Assembly (NCBI RefSeq): GCF_013403975.1 | Contig: NZ_JABFDH010000002.1 | Location: forward strand, 186,001 to 250,000 | Reading direction: 5' to 3' | Length of the DNA: 64,000 bases | From: Winogradskyella ursingii | Lineage (GTDB): Bacteria; Bacteroidota; Bacteroidia; Flavobacteriales; Flavobacteriaceae | In this document: positions 53,835-63,500 of the stretch, piece by piece | Layout: every line of letters begins with the position of its first letter | Numbering within the stretch: the first letter of the stretch is position 1 | Translations under genes and position numbers: made by a program | Notes under the pieces: model-generated | The model's input: only the letters and a program-made list of their open reading frames with translations | What the model was told of the DNA's origin: nothing | Databases searched by the model: none

Positions 53835-54728
53835 TTATCTTAAAAATTTATCTGCAACATATATTATTTGAAGCATGGTAATATAAAATACGCTCGAAAG
53901 CATCAATTGCTTTGCAACTTCCACTGTGCGTTTGGTAAACAATTTAAAAGCGTAAAAAAGCATTACCAATCCTAAAAGAAAAACCAAAATTGCACCAAAA
54001 ATGGACAATTTTAAATCTCCCGTAAATCCAAAGACAGGAATTATTGAGGCAATAATTGTCCATACCGTATACATAATAATCTGTACTGCCGTTCCTTTAT
54101 CTGGCTTTCCTGTTGGCAACATAAAGAAACCTCCTTTTTTATAATCCTCGTGCAAAAACCAGCCTATAGACCAAAAATGAGGAAACTGCCAAAAAAACTG
54201 AATGGCAAACAAGGTGCCTGGCTCAATCCCAAAATCATTACGCGCAGCCACCCAACCCAGCATAAAAGGAATTGCTCCTGGCAACGCACCCACAAAAACT
54301 GCCAATGGTGTTTTTGTTTTTAAAGGTGTGTAAACACAAGTATATAAAAAGATTGATATCGCGCCATACATGGCAGTTCTCGGGTTGATGATATATAACG
54401 TTATTAAACCCAAAATCGTAAATAGAGTTGCTATAACAAAAGCTGTATTCACGGACATTCTACCCGCAGGTATTGGTCTGTTTTTGGTTCTATCCATCAA
54501 CGCATCCAAATCGCGTTCAATAATCTGATTGTAGGCGTTAGAAGCCCCTACCATAAAATAACCACCAATGGTCAGTAAAAAAAGCGTAAAAAAGTCGATT
54601 GTCTCAGCACCAAGGACATATCCAGCAATGGAAGAAAACACAACACTAATGGACAATCCCATTTTAGTGATTTCTTTAAAATCCGAGACTGCAGAATGTG
54701 TTGATATCGAAGATTTTGTAGTACTCAA
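53835..54728 (-). CDS. ctaB: Protoheme IX farnesyltransferase (heme O synthase)
   Basis: A UbiA-type prenyltransferase with about eight helices that converts heme B to heme O for the oxidase. The first Asp motif is NAYNQIIERDLDALMDRTKNRP in part (NQIIERDLDALMDRT, with Asp in DxxMDRT), the second lies in WFLHEDYKKGGFFMLP. I propose TTG 54728 (MSTTKSSISTHS, 297 residues) because a strong promoter occupies 54762-54792 and its -7 element covers the alternative TTG at 54764; the longer reading (309 residues) would begin upstream of the transcript start. No in-frame ATG occurs before residue 23. The oxidase genes follow two bases later. Confidence 0.92.
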   Translation of the reverse strand: MSTTKSSISTHSAVSDFKEITKMGLSISVVFSSIAGYVLGAETIDFFTLFLLTIGGYFMVGASNAYNQIIERDLDALMDRTKNRPIPAGRMSVNTAFVIATLFTILGLITLYIINPRTAMYGAISIFLYTCVYTPLKTKTPLAVFVGALPGAIPFMLGWVAARNDFGIEPGTLFAIQFFWQFPHFWSIGWFLHEDYKKGGFFMLPTGKPDKGTAVQIIMYTVWTIIASIIPVFGFTGDLKLSIFGAILVFLLGLVMLFYAFKLFTKRTVEVAKQLMLSSVFYITMLQIIYVADKFLR

Positions 54729-54761
54729 AAGTGCTGCTTTTAGTTCTTTTCTTAGCGAGTG

Positions 54762-54792
54762 CAAAGATAACTTGAAATTTGATTACGAGCAA
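54762..54792 (-). promoter_or_regulatory. Bacteroidota-type promoter for ctaB and oxidase genes
   Basis: On the minus strand TTG (54790-54792) and, 20 bases later, TATCTTTG (54762-54769) give the full TTG-n20-TAnnTTTG promoter, with the same spacing as the tig promoter. The expected transcription start is near 54755. Confidence 0.65.
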
Positions 54793-54879
54793 CGTAAAAT
54801 CATAGTTTTAACTTAAACCAAAATCTTCAGGTAAGTTTCCTTATTTTTATATGACAATACATTCCTAATTTATTGAAAT

Positions 54880-55764
54880 ATGAAATCTATTTTTAAGCTC
54901 TCAGTTTTATTTTTTCTACTAACACTAACTATCGATGCCCAAGGTCGTTTTAACGATGTGCAAATTGAAATCACAAAACTGACCGACCATACTTATATGT
55001 TAGAAGGTGCTGGAGGCAATATTGGTGTTTCTGTTGGAGATGACGGCGTGTTTGTGATTGATAATCAGTTTGCACCACTTTCAAATTTAATCTTATCGGC
55101 GATTGAGGGACTTAGCGATAAACCACTTAAATTTTTGGTCAACACGCATTTTCATGGCGACCATACTGGTGGGAACGAAAATATGGCTAATGAAGGAGCC
55201 ACTATTATTGCACATAACAATGTTGCAAAACGACTTAAAGAACCTCAACGAGATGGAATTTCGACACCTAAAGCAGCAATGCCTGTTATAACTTTTAACG
55301 ATAAATTAAACATATCTATCAACGGTGAAGATGTCGCAGTTTTCCACGTTGCTAATGCCCATACCGATGGAGACTCACTTTTATATTTTACCGAGAGTAA
55401 TGTGTTGCACACCGGAGATACATATTTTAATGGACGCTATCCCTACATTGATTTAAATTCAGGCGGAAGTGTGGATGGTTATATTGAAGCTGTAAAACAT
55501 GGCTTAATGGTGATTGATGATGAAACAAAAATCATTCCTGGACATGGAAAATTATCCAATAGGGAGGAATATAAAAACTTTTTGACCATGTTGGTAACAT
55601 TAAGGAATAATATTCAAGCTGCGATTGATGCAGGGAAAACTGAAGAAGAAATCAAAGCAGATAGAAGCTTAACCAAAACTTACGACGATATGGACTATGG
55701 AAGTGGATTTATTAATAGCGAAAGAATCCGCTCAACTTTTTATAATAGTTTAAGGGAAAAATAA
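54880..55764 (+). CDS. Exported MBL-fold metallo-hydrolase
   Basis: A 294-residue protein with a signal peptide (LTLTIDAQ). The metallo-beta-lactamase fold has the metal motif NTHFHGDHTGG (His-x-His-x-Asp-His), a third His in VANAHTDGDSL, the bridging Asp in LHTGDTYFNG and a last His in IPGHGKLSN. The arrangement is that of class B enzymes and related periplasmic hydrolases and lactonases. Whether it acts on beta-lactams cannot be read here. It is divergent from ctaB and converges with the RemB-like gene, leaving only seven bases between stops. Confidence 0.88.
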   Translation: MKSIFKLSVLFFLLTLTIDAQGRFNDVQIEITKLTDHTYMLEGAGGNIGVSVGDDGVFVIDNQFAPLSNLILSAIEGLSDKPLKFLVNTHFHGDHTGGNENMANEGATIIAHNNVAKRLKEPQRDGISTPKAAMPVITFNDKLNISINGEDVAVFHVANAHTDGDSLLYFTESNVLHTGDTYFNGRYPYIDLNSGGSVDGYIEAVKHGLMVIDDETKIIPGHGKLSNREEYKNFLTMLVTLRNNIQAAIDAGKTEEEIKADRSLTKTYDDMDYGSGFINSERIRSTFYNSLREK

Positions 55765-55771
55765 TTCAAAC

Positions 55772-57877
55772 TTAAAAATCATTATACCAGTTGAATAAAT
55801 CAGTTCTCAATCCGACACTAAACCAAAACGTATTAGATCTCACTGTTGTTGGTGTGACAGCTTCAGGATTAAAGTCTCTGTAAATTATATTGGTGAACAA
55901 TCTAAGATTAGTTGCTGGATTAACGATGTAGCCTGCCTGTAATTCGGTCATAAAACTATTTGTTTTGTTACCTTGTCCAATGACAATACCTGTATCTGCT
56001 ACACGATTATTTTCATTAGAATAGATATCACCTCCATAAGCGAAATTATCTTCAGCCGTGTTAAAATCAAAACCACGCTGTCCCACAATCATTTTTGCAT
56101 CTGCAAACCATCGCTTATAATTATAGCGACCAATCAATACTAATTCTCGGAAATTAGCTCCCCACAGGTGTGCCATTGGTTGATTAAAATGAGCGTAATT
56201 TAAGACTTCGGTATTGTGTGAATAGGTGTAAGGACGCACTTGGTTGTACTCTGCCTGTAGTAATAAATTATCAACTTTAAAGGCGTTGAAATACTTTGCA
56301 CCTAATTGAAAACCTAATTTATTTTTCCAACTTTTTTCCCCACCTGTAATATCGCCAAGAGAAAATTCATCTATTAAAAATTGTCCGTAGATATTCACAT
56401 TATTGTTCCATTTGTACTTAGAAGACAAACCAATAATAGCATTGCCTGAACCTTGACCTGTATTAAATTCTATGGCTCTAAAAAATATAATAGGGTTGAG
56501 GTAGTTAACATCAAAACCCCTATCATTTGTGTTGGACCACATCACGGCTTCAAAAAAACCAATATTAAGGCGTTTAGACACATTCCAACTCAAATAATGG
56601 TTGGCCATATATTTGGTAAAAAAAGCTTTATCTTCTACAAATTCTGGCCTTACATCTTTAAGCCACATCCATGTACTGGTATATTTTATTTTCCAGAAAC
56701 TGGTGTTTAGTTTTAAAAAAGGATACGGACTTGAAACATCGCTCTGCAATAGTGAGCGGTAACCATCTCCGATAAAATTTTTGCCATGACCAAACTGAAT
56801 ATTTAAAAAATCTGCTGGTGTATAAGATAAATAAGCCTCTGCCACAGGATAATCGTAAGCATCTTCCTTAAAACGCTTCCCTATACCTCTTCCTGGAATT
56901 ACCGCTGGATCTGGTCCAAAGGCTTTTAAACTTTCAGCATATCGATTAAAATAATCTGCAAAACGCCCTTGACTTTCATAAATGGAAGTGGTTAAATTAA
57001 AACGTTTTCCTAAACCTGCTTGTATAAAAACACCTCTTGTATTATTAAAGGTTGTGCTAAAATCGGCTTCAGTGTCCTTACCAACCTGCAAATCAAAAAT
57101 AGGATCTACAGTAAACCAATAGTCCTTTCCTTGAACCTCAAAAAGTCTTTCGTTATAGAGTTTTCTACCTATCCAAGAATCGGTTTCTTTTTTTAAACTC
57201 TCATGTTCTCCTTTTATATCGTAATATTTAGAAACATCACTATATATAAAGGGCTTTGCCGCGGTATGACTATTGGTTCCAAGCACATTCATTTCGTAAT
57301 CAAACCGCGCGTAATAAGAATGAGTAAACGGTACATTTAACTGACTCGTATATTCTAATTTTTGGTAAGGTTGAAGCTCATCATTGATCTTATCAAATTC
57401 ATTAGATAAGGTAGCGTTTAAAATGTCTGTCTCAGATAATTGCTTTTCTTGCTGCTTCGCTGATTCCAATTTTGGTTGCTTTAAAGGAATTGCTATGTTG
57501 ATACTATATTGAACGAATGTTGGTTTTCCATTGTAGGTGGCTGGTTGCACTTTTGGAAGCTGAGTAAATATTCTTTTGGTTTCTTCCTTTAATTCTTCAT
57601 AAATGGCATCAACGTAAATGACATTAAATTCACCTTCACTATTTACTTCAAACAATACTTGAATATCTCCACTATAAGACTCCTCTTTTACATTATCAGG
57701 TATTTGAAAATTTTCGGAAATAAAATTATTTAGTCTAAAATTGAAGCATGATTTAAGCTGCTCTAGAGGTTTTGATTCACAAGCTTCGAATACAGGCGGT
57801 TTTTCGTATGTAGAAATGGTTTGTGCATCTATCTTTAAAACTATAAGAAGAAAAAGCAGAACCAAAATACGTGTCAT
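55772..57877 (-). CDS. remB: RemB-like gliding-motility outer-membrane protein with N-terminal TonB_C-like domain
   Basis: A 701-residue protein. Signal peptide to DAQ (residue 19), then residues about 25-133 that read like a TonB_C domain: PPVFEACESK, LKSCFNF, GDIQVLFEVNSEGEF and FVQYSINIAIPL. The rest (about 190-701) is rich in amphipathic beta strands with Trp/Tyr/Phe ends (WTVDPIFDLQVG-type, FLNIQFGHGKNFIGDGYRSL, NLLLQAEYNQVRPYTYSHN), resembling a capsule-assembly Wzi-like barrel and the RemB protein of Flavobacterium johnsoniae gliding motility. The RemB name is from memory of sequence plan, so confidence is moderate. ATG 57877 is used. A terminator separates it from the tonB gene at 57999. 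Confidence 0.6.
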   Translation of the reverse strand: MTRILVLLFLLIVLKIDAQTISTYEKPPVFEACESKPLEQLKSCFNFRLNNFISENFQIPDNVKEESYSGDIQVLFEVNSEGEFNVIYVDAIYEELKEETKRIFTQLPKVQPATYNGKPTFVQYSINIAIPLKQPKLESAKQQEKQLSETDILNATLSNEFDKINDELQPYQKLEYTSQLNVPFTHSYYARFDYEMNVLGTNSHTAAKPFIYSDVSKYYDIKGEHESLKKETDSWIGRKLYNERLFEVQGKDYWFTVDPIFDLQVGKDTEADFSTTFNNTRGVFIQAGLGKRFNLTTSIYESQGRFADYFNRYAESLKAFGPDPAVIPGRGIGKRFKEDAYDYPVAEAYLSYTPADFLNIQFGHGKNFIGDGYRSLLQSDVSSPYPFLKLNTSFWKIKYTSTWMWLKDVRPEFVEDKAFFTKYMANHYLSWNVSKRLNIGFFEAVMWSNTNDRGFDVNYLNPIIFFRAIEFNTGQGSGNAIIGLSSKYKWNNNVNIYGQFLIDEFSLGDITGGEKSWKNKLGFQLGAKYFNAFKVDNLLLQAEYNQVRPYTYSHNTEVLNYAHFNQPMAHLWGANFRELVLIGRYNYKRWFADAKMIVGQRGFDFNTAEDNFAYGGDIYSNENNRVADTGIVIGQGNKTNSFMTELQAGYIVNPATNLRLFTNIIYRDFNPEAVTPTTVRSNTFWFSVGLRTDLFNWYNDF

Positions 57878-57932
57878 CAAAAACTAAATTTTATGGTTGA
57901 AAGATACTTATTTTTTTGTGACCACTAAACAC

Positions 57933-57964
57933 AAAAAAACCGCTATTGCAGTAATAACGGTTTT
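57933..57964 (-). terminator. Terminator after the TonB gene at 57999
   Basis: On the minus strand AAAACCGTTATT and AATAGCGGTTTT form an almost perfect twelve-pair stem (one G-U) followed by seven T. It closes the transcript from the TonB gene and precedes the remB-like gene. Confidence 0.85.
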
Positions 57965-57998
57965 AGTTTTGATATAGTCTTTTAATGACTCTACTTGT

Positions 57999-58799
57999 TT
58001 AATTATTCACTTGAAAAACAATAGGCAGAGTATAAACTACTCCTACCGGTACATTACGCTGTAATCCAGGTTCCATTCTTGGAATTTTATTAATCACTCG
58101 ATCAGCTTCCCTTTTTAATGCTGGATGAGGAGCCCTTATTTTTATATCTATAACATTTCCTGTTTTATCAATCGTGAATTGTGTAGAAATACGTTGTTTT
58201 CCTGTCAAGCCGTAATCCGCTGCTAAGTTGCCATTAAACTTATTGCCCACAAGTTTTGCGATTTTATCAGACATGCACTGCATACGGTCACTATTGGTTG
58301 TGTACTTTTCGCACCCAGGGTAGACTGGTACTTTCTCTATTCTTTCAAAAGGAACTAAATCCATAGGATCCACATCGTTGGGCTCTACCGGGATATCATC
58401 AATTCCAATCGATTTAAATTCGGGTTGCTTTTCCTCTGGAGTTACAAGCGCTGTTTCAATTGGTTCTCTAGTATCATCAACAACCTTCAAATCATCAAGA
58501 ACCTCTTGACTCCTTTCGTTTTTTGACTCTTGTTTTTCTGGTTGTTTTACTTCAACCGCAAAAGGTTTAACATAATCTACCTTAATCACATTATCAATGG
58601 GCTCTGATTGAGCGAGACTTAGTTTGTGCTCTTTAAACTGCATTTCAAATAGCGCATAGGTTCCCAATAAACAAAGAATTAAACCGATCTGAAAATACAG
58701 GCTGGAGTTTTTTTGTAAATTTGCATCATGCTTTTGTGATTTTTTTACTTCGGGAGTGCTCTGACCAGCAATACCGAAATTCTTTTTAGAATTTTTCAT
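57999..58799 (-). CDS. TonB energy-transducer protein
   Basis: A 266-residue protein with a cytoplasmic N-terminus, one membrane helix (about residues 33-49, SLYFQIGLILCLLGTYALF) and a long acidic/Pro region, then TonB_C (about residues 155-266): VPVYPGCEKY and MQCMSDKI with the Cys pair, GKQRISTQFTIDKTGNVIDI and RAPHPALKREA ending VGVVYTLPIVF. It would span the periplasm and couple ExbB/ExbD proton flow to an outer-membrane transporter or to the T9SS-related machinery. Similar in order to its neighbour at 58916, from which it is separated by a terminator. Confidence 0.9.
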   Translation of the reverse strand: MKNSKKNFGIAGQSTPEVKKSQKHDANLQKNSSLYFQIGLILCLLGTYALFEMQFKEHKLSLAQSEPIDNVIKVDYVKPFAVEVKQPEKQESKNERSQEVLDDLKVVDDTREPIETALVTPEEKQPEFKSIGIDDIPVEPNDVDPMDLVPFERIEKVPVYPGCEKYTTNSDRMQCMSDKIAKLVGNKFNGNLAADYGLTGKQRISTQFTIDKTGNVIDIKIRAPHPALKREADRVINKIPRMEPGLQRNVPVGVVYTLPIVFQVNN

Positions 58800-58857
58800 A
58801 ATACTTATTGTTTAAATGTTAATATTATGATAAAATCACAATAAGCATACCAAAACG

Positions 58858-58892
58858 AAAATCCCGTCCAATTAATTTTGAACGGGATTTTT
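58858..58892 (-). terminator. Terminator between the two TonB genes
   Basis: Stem AAAATCCCGT / ACGGGATTTT with a loop of about 15 bases, followed on the minus strand by TTTTCGTTTT. It ends the transcript of the TonB gene at 58916. Confidence 0.7.
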
Positions 58893-58915
58893 ATATGTAG
58901 TAAAACTTACTTTAT

Positions 58916-59644
58916 TTAGTCTTGTACTGCAAACACTATTGGTAAAGAATAAGGTACAATTACTGACTTACCTCTTTGCTTTCCAGGTTTCATTTTAGGC
59001 AACAATCCGATAACTCGTTTTGCTTCCTTTTCTAAGCCAGGATGTGGTCCACGTGCACCTACACCAACAATATTTCCGGTTTTATCAATTTTAAAAGAAA
59101 CGAAAATACGTTGTCTTCCTGCTGGTAAACCTAAATCACTTGCTAATTCTGTGTTGAATTTTCTGTTTACGAACTGTGAAACTTTATCAGACATACACTT
59201 TTTCTTAGCGTTATTGCCTTTTTCATTTTCACAACCTGGGAAAACAGGTACGTTTTCAATTACTGAGAATGGAACCTCTATATCTTCTTCTACCTCTTCA
59301 ACCTCAACCTCTTCAACTTCAACAATTTCTGTTTCCATCTCGGTTTCTGTCGATTCAATAACAGTTTCCTCAACTTCCACTTCGTCCTCAACAACTTCGA
59401 TAATTTCCGGAGCTGGTGGTGGCGGTGGCGGTGGTGGCGGAGGGGTTATAATTTGTTCAGTAATTGGCACTTCTTCATCTAACTCATCATCTAAGTTTAG
59501 AGAATCAAGCGCTATATCACTTTTATCATATGTCTTATAATTAATAGACATATACGTAATCGCCAACATTAAGGCCAGACCAACAGCAAAATAGATAGAG
59601 CTGTTACGGCTTACGTCTGAATTTGGATTCTTTTTAGGTTCCAT
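58916..59644 (-). CDS. TonB energy-transducer protein with nine-proline run
   Basis: A 242-residue TonB with an N-terminal helix (SIYFAVGLALMLAITYMSI), a spacer containing nine prolines in a row (near residues 68-76) followed by a highly acidic Val/Glu repeat (EVEVEETVIESTE in part), and TonB_C with VPVFPGCENE, KKCMSDKV, GRQRIFVSFKIDKTGNIVGV, ARGPHPGLEKEA and VIVPYSLPIVFAV. The Pro run and charged spacer stiffen the periplasmic span. It is separated from the preceding vanZ gene by about 65 bases. Together with its neighbour at 57999, it forms a pair near sprA. Confidence 0.9.
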   Translation of the reverse strand: MEPKKNPNSDVSRNSSIYFAVGLALMLAITYMSINYKTYDKSDIALDSLNLDDELDEEVPITEQIITPPPPPPPPPPAPEIIEVVEDEVEVEETVIESTETEMETEIVEVEEVEVEEVEEDIEVPFSVIENVPVFPGCENEKGNNAKKKCMSDKVSQFVNRKFNTELASDLGLPAGRQRIFVSFKIDKTGNIVGVGARGPHPGLEKEAKRVIGLLPKMKPGKQRGKSVIVPYSLPIVFAVQD

Positions 59645-59709
59645 AGTTCTTAATTTATTATAACATTGCTAATTTAACTAATAATATGTATAAAATGCAA
59701 GGCTTTGAT

Positions 59710-60072
59710 TTATTTTAACTTAAATACATTTAATCTAAATGCAATTAGTGTGCCAAGTATTGCGCCAATGCAATTTGCCACTATATCATATACATCATAT
59801 GTTCTATTAGGATTGAGCACATGCTGTAGAGTTTCTATGATAAAACCAAAAATGACTATAGTTATAAAAACTATAAGCAATTCACGAGTTTTTTTGGAAT
59901 CTTTAAAATAAGTAATCCATAAAAATGCCAACCCTAAATAAGCAACGATGTGATATATTTTATCATCAAAATCAGATCCAAAATTTGGTAGATTATATAG
60001 ATTGATGAAACTAACTATTACTAGTGCAATAGTGTATACTATTGAGACTAGTAATAATGCTTTTTTAACCAC
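59710..60072 (-). CDS. VanZ-like small membrane protein
   Basis: A 120-residue protein with four hydrophobic helices and the VanZ family words [16 protein letters not shown] (with a helix-1/2 His), [48 protein letters not shown] (Glu-Gln near GFIIETLQ, Asp-Asn/Ala pattern). VanZ proteins are associated with lipid or glycopeptide resistance but most roles are unknown. The start is GTG 60072; it overlaps the gcvH stop by eight bases, so sprA, gcvH and vanZ appear to be one transcript. Confidence 0.82.
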   Translation of the reverse strand: MVKKALLLVSIVYTIALVIVSFINLYNLPNFGSDFDDKIYHIVAYLGLAFLWITYFKDSKKTRELLIVFITIVIFGFIIETLQHVLNPNRTYDVYDIVANCIGAILGTLIAFRLNVFKLK

Positions 60073-60445
60073 TGATTAAAGCTTTGTAATCTTCGGCTGT
60101 AAGTAAATCATCAACTTGAGAACTGTCGGAAAATTTGAGTTTTATCATCCAACCCTCGCCATATGGATCGGAATTCACCTTCTCTGGTTCGTCTTCAAGA
60201 GCTTCATTAAACTCAATGATTTCTCCAGATAGAGGCAAGTATAGATCTGACACTGTCTTAACGGCTTCAACTGTACCAAAAACTTCTTCAATATCTAAAG
60301 TTTCATCTACTGTTTCTACTTCTACGTAAACAATATCACCTAATTCGCCTTGTGCAAAATCTGTGATGCCTACTGTTGCAGTATCGCCATCGATCTTAAT
60401 CCATTCGTGGTCTTTGGTGTACTTTAATTCTGATGGTATGTTCAT
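60065..60445 (-). CDS. gcvH: Glycine cleavage system H protein
   Basis: A 126-residue lipoyl carrier of the glycine cleavage system. The lipoylated Lys is in [19 protein letters not shown] (near residue 63), flanked by the conserved Glu, and the N-terminal [20 protein letters not shown] and central GDIVYVEVE are standard. It moves the aminomethyl group from P protein to T protein. No other gcv gene is nearby; in flavobacteria it is often found just after sprA, as here, with 59 bases between. Confidence 0.96.
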   Translation of the reverse strand: MNIPSELKYTKDHEWIKIDGDTATVGITDFAQGELGDIVYVEVETVDETLDIEEVFGTVEAVKTVSDLYLPLSGEIIEFNEALEDEPEKVNSDPYGEGWMIKLKFSDSSQVDDLLTAEDYKALISG

Positions 60446-60504
60446 CTTAAACGTTGTAAATAATTAGAAAACAAATGTAATTTTTTAATTTTTGGTTTTC
60501 AAAA

Positions 60505-63500
60505 TTAATTACCAAAATTATACCTCAAAGTAATTCCCGATCTTAATGAGGTTTGTGGGAAGGACGTAGAAATAGCAAAATCAGAGAAGGTATAATCAAA
60601 ATAAAAAATGGCTGTAAGATTTTTACTAAATGCATAATCCGCACCATATTTAAGTCCCCAAATTGTTTGGCCCGCTGTAACTTGATTATTCTCTAGGTCC
60701 AAATATCTTATTATAGTTTCGTTATCCCTAACTGACACATCCAATCGCATGTTTAGATCACTTTTAATAATTTGTCTAGCACCTGCTAATTGGGATCGAA
60801 TTCTAACGTCCTTAAAACGATAACCTAAACCAAGGGTGTATTCTTCCCCTTTTATCTCCGTCATCAAATTGTTGTCAAAACTTAAAGAGAGTAATCGATC
60901 CTTCTTAATTTCTGCGAGTACTTTTAGCGAATTTTTTAATTCAAATTCTAACTTAACCAATGGGCTAAATTGCTCTTCTAAGTTTATATTACTGAACAAT
61001 GTTCTACTTTTAAAATCGCCTGCCTGATTTAAGGCATCTGCATTTTGAGCTGAATCATAATCATCCGTTGGATCACCTTCAACAAAATCTAAGTTAGTTC
61101 TAAACTGGTTAATGGTGTATCGCGATCTATAACCATGTTGAACAGAGAAACGCCTAAAGGTTTTCTTGAACCAAGGAATTTTCATTAACCCTGTATATTT
61201 TATGGTCCAATTAGGAATTGGAACATCTCTAAATGCGCCTGTACTTACCTTATCTGGATTTGATCCTTGATAAGCCGATAAGAACGCTGGTAAAAGCACA
61301 CGTTGACTATTTCTGCTAAATCCTTCTGGGTAACCATCCTCATCTCTATCAAACGGAAGGTTGCCATAATAATCCCTTGCCAATCTATTTGCTATGACCA
61401 ATCTATTGGCTCTAAAATCATCAAATGTTGCCGACTCGTTTTCATTACTCTGAGAAAAAGCTGTTTTTATGAGAGCTGTTGAAATATTAAAGTTGCCGAA
61501 AGAATTGGTGATTAAATCTTCATACTCATCACTTAATCCATCACCATCTAAATCGTTGGCTCTAAATGTTTCTGAGGTCGTTTCTGAGTAAGTTCTATTA
61601 CCGATTAAATTAATTTTTAAATCTTGCATTGGTTCGACCTCTGCCGAATAATCCAATGTGGTATTAGTATTATTTGTGTACTGTTGATTAAAGTTCTGGA
61701 ACGTTGTAAGCCAGCCATTTTCTGCTGTCAATTCCCTAATATCTCTTTGGCTACCAAACGTATAACCCAAAGTTGGCCTCAACGTACCAACAAAACCAGG
61801 TGTAGGCAAATATCCTGGCAAGTACGTACCATTGGTTTCAGTATAACCAAATTGTATTCTCTTAACCATAGTAACAATATCTACAACCGTATTATATGCT
61901 TTTTTGCCTGTACTTGATTTGTTAGGGTCGTTTTGCTGTCCATTATCTGTGCTCGGAGTATTTGGTGTTGGAGCTCTTCTGGTTGTATTTCTCCTGCTGT
62001 TTCTCTGGTCTCCTTTTCTGGTCAAACCTATCGATTTGTAAAAGGTTTCCATATTAAGGGTTGTGTTAATATTATGTGTGTTTGAATTTTGAATCGCGTT
62101 ACCTAAATTGAAAGAATTAAAAGTTCCTGGATTGTTTGGATCCTCCAACAATAAACCATCATTTAAATCCGAACCTTTTTGCCATTGAAACATCCCATTG
62201 TATGCATAAGTTGTTCTTAAAAAATTAAGAGCAGGAATTTTATACAATGGTAATTCATAATTCACCTGGATCTGTTGTGTCTGAAAATTTGGATCACCAA
62301 AATCAAAAAAACCATCCCAAACATCTAGATCTGGATCTTGCCTGCCATTTATACGGTCGTCCACAAAATAGTTACGGACAATATTAGTGTTAGCCGCGGT
62401 AAAGTTGAGACTTAAGGCATCAGTAATATTGTAATTTATAACATATTGAAAATCAAAAGTATAATTTCTTCTAAACAGTTCCTCTATTCCTATATTATTA
62501 CCACCCAATTCTACTTCTCTAAATTTCTGTTTACTGAATTGCCTATTGATATCCGTATTTACAGAGAAGCTAGTTGGCAAGAGATTCAAATTGAAATCCT
62601 TCAAAATTTTTGCATACTTTCCTGTAAACAATGAATCGTTTTCCTTAAAAGGCTCAATACGAATAGGATTAAAAGCATAATTGTAATTAACACCAGCCCT
62701 TATTCTTTGATCTAATGCATTTTCAATTTCAAAATCGCGATGTTCTACTTTATTATAAGAATAGTTAAAAGTTAAATTTTCTACATCGTAGAATCGTTTT
62801 TCAGCTTCACCGGTTCTTTGTTTTTTTACCCCAATAAAATTGATACTTTTTCGTTTGGTATAATTTTCATTTACCTTAAGAATAGAATCTCTGTTAGTGG
62901 TATTTTCTAACTGGGTCTCTAATTCTATATCACGATAAAACTCGTCGAATTGAGGTGTAATAACTTCTTCACTCTGAGAATAATTAAACGGTAGCTGAAT
63001 GCCCCATTTTTTCGGTAACAACTGTCCCAATTGCACATTAGTAACTACATCATAAGCTTTTAAGTCTTCACGACTTCTTTGGTTTGGTGATTGCTCAATG
63101 CCACCAAAACCAATAGTGCTTTGTTGACCAGAAGCACTGACATCCGCAAAATCCGCAATGTTAGTATCCATACTTAAAATGGCCGCCCAACCACCTTCAT
63201 TATCTAACTCAGACATTCGTAATTCGTTAAACCAGACTTCACCACAAGCGGTTCTGTTCATAGCAGATGAACCAGAATTCTTTACACCAACCATTAACAC
63301 CCTTATTTCACCAAAATTCGGATTACCTTTAATACCAATACGTTGTTGCCTAGGACTTGTATTTATATCTGCAAAAGGGGTATCTGGGTCAGTTAGCGGA
63401 ACGTCTATTAACTCACCACCAATCACATTATAATAAGTTGGGTCTAATCCTGTTAACGATCCATCGGCAATACCTCTTGATTTAATTTGCTGAAGATATT

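Noticed and set aside
54729..54764. Extension of ctaB to TTG 54764
   Set aside because: The codon lies inside a well-matched -7 promoter element and so would not be in the transcript.
54880..55764. Metallo-beta-lactamase-fold protein as an antibiotic resistance gene
   Set aside because: The metal motif alone does not separate lactamases from other hydrolases; no mobile element context was seen.
59151..59540. Plus-strand 129-codon open frame opposite the TonB gene
   Set aside because: Its Ser/Thr/Gly-rich product is the complement of the acidic and proline-rich codons of the TonB spacer; the minus-strand reading has all TonB motifs.
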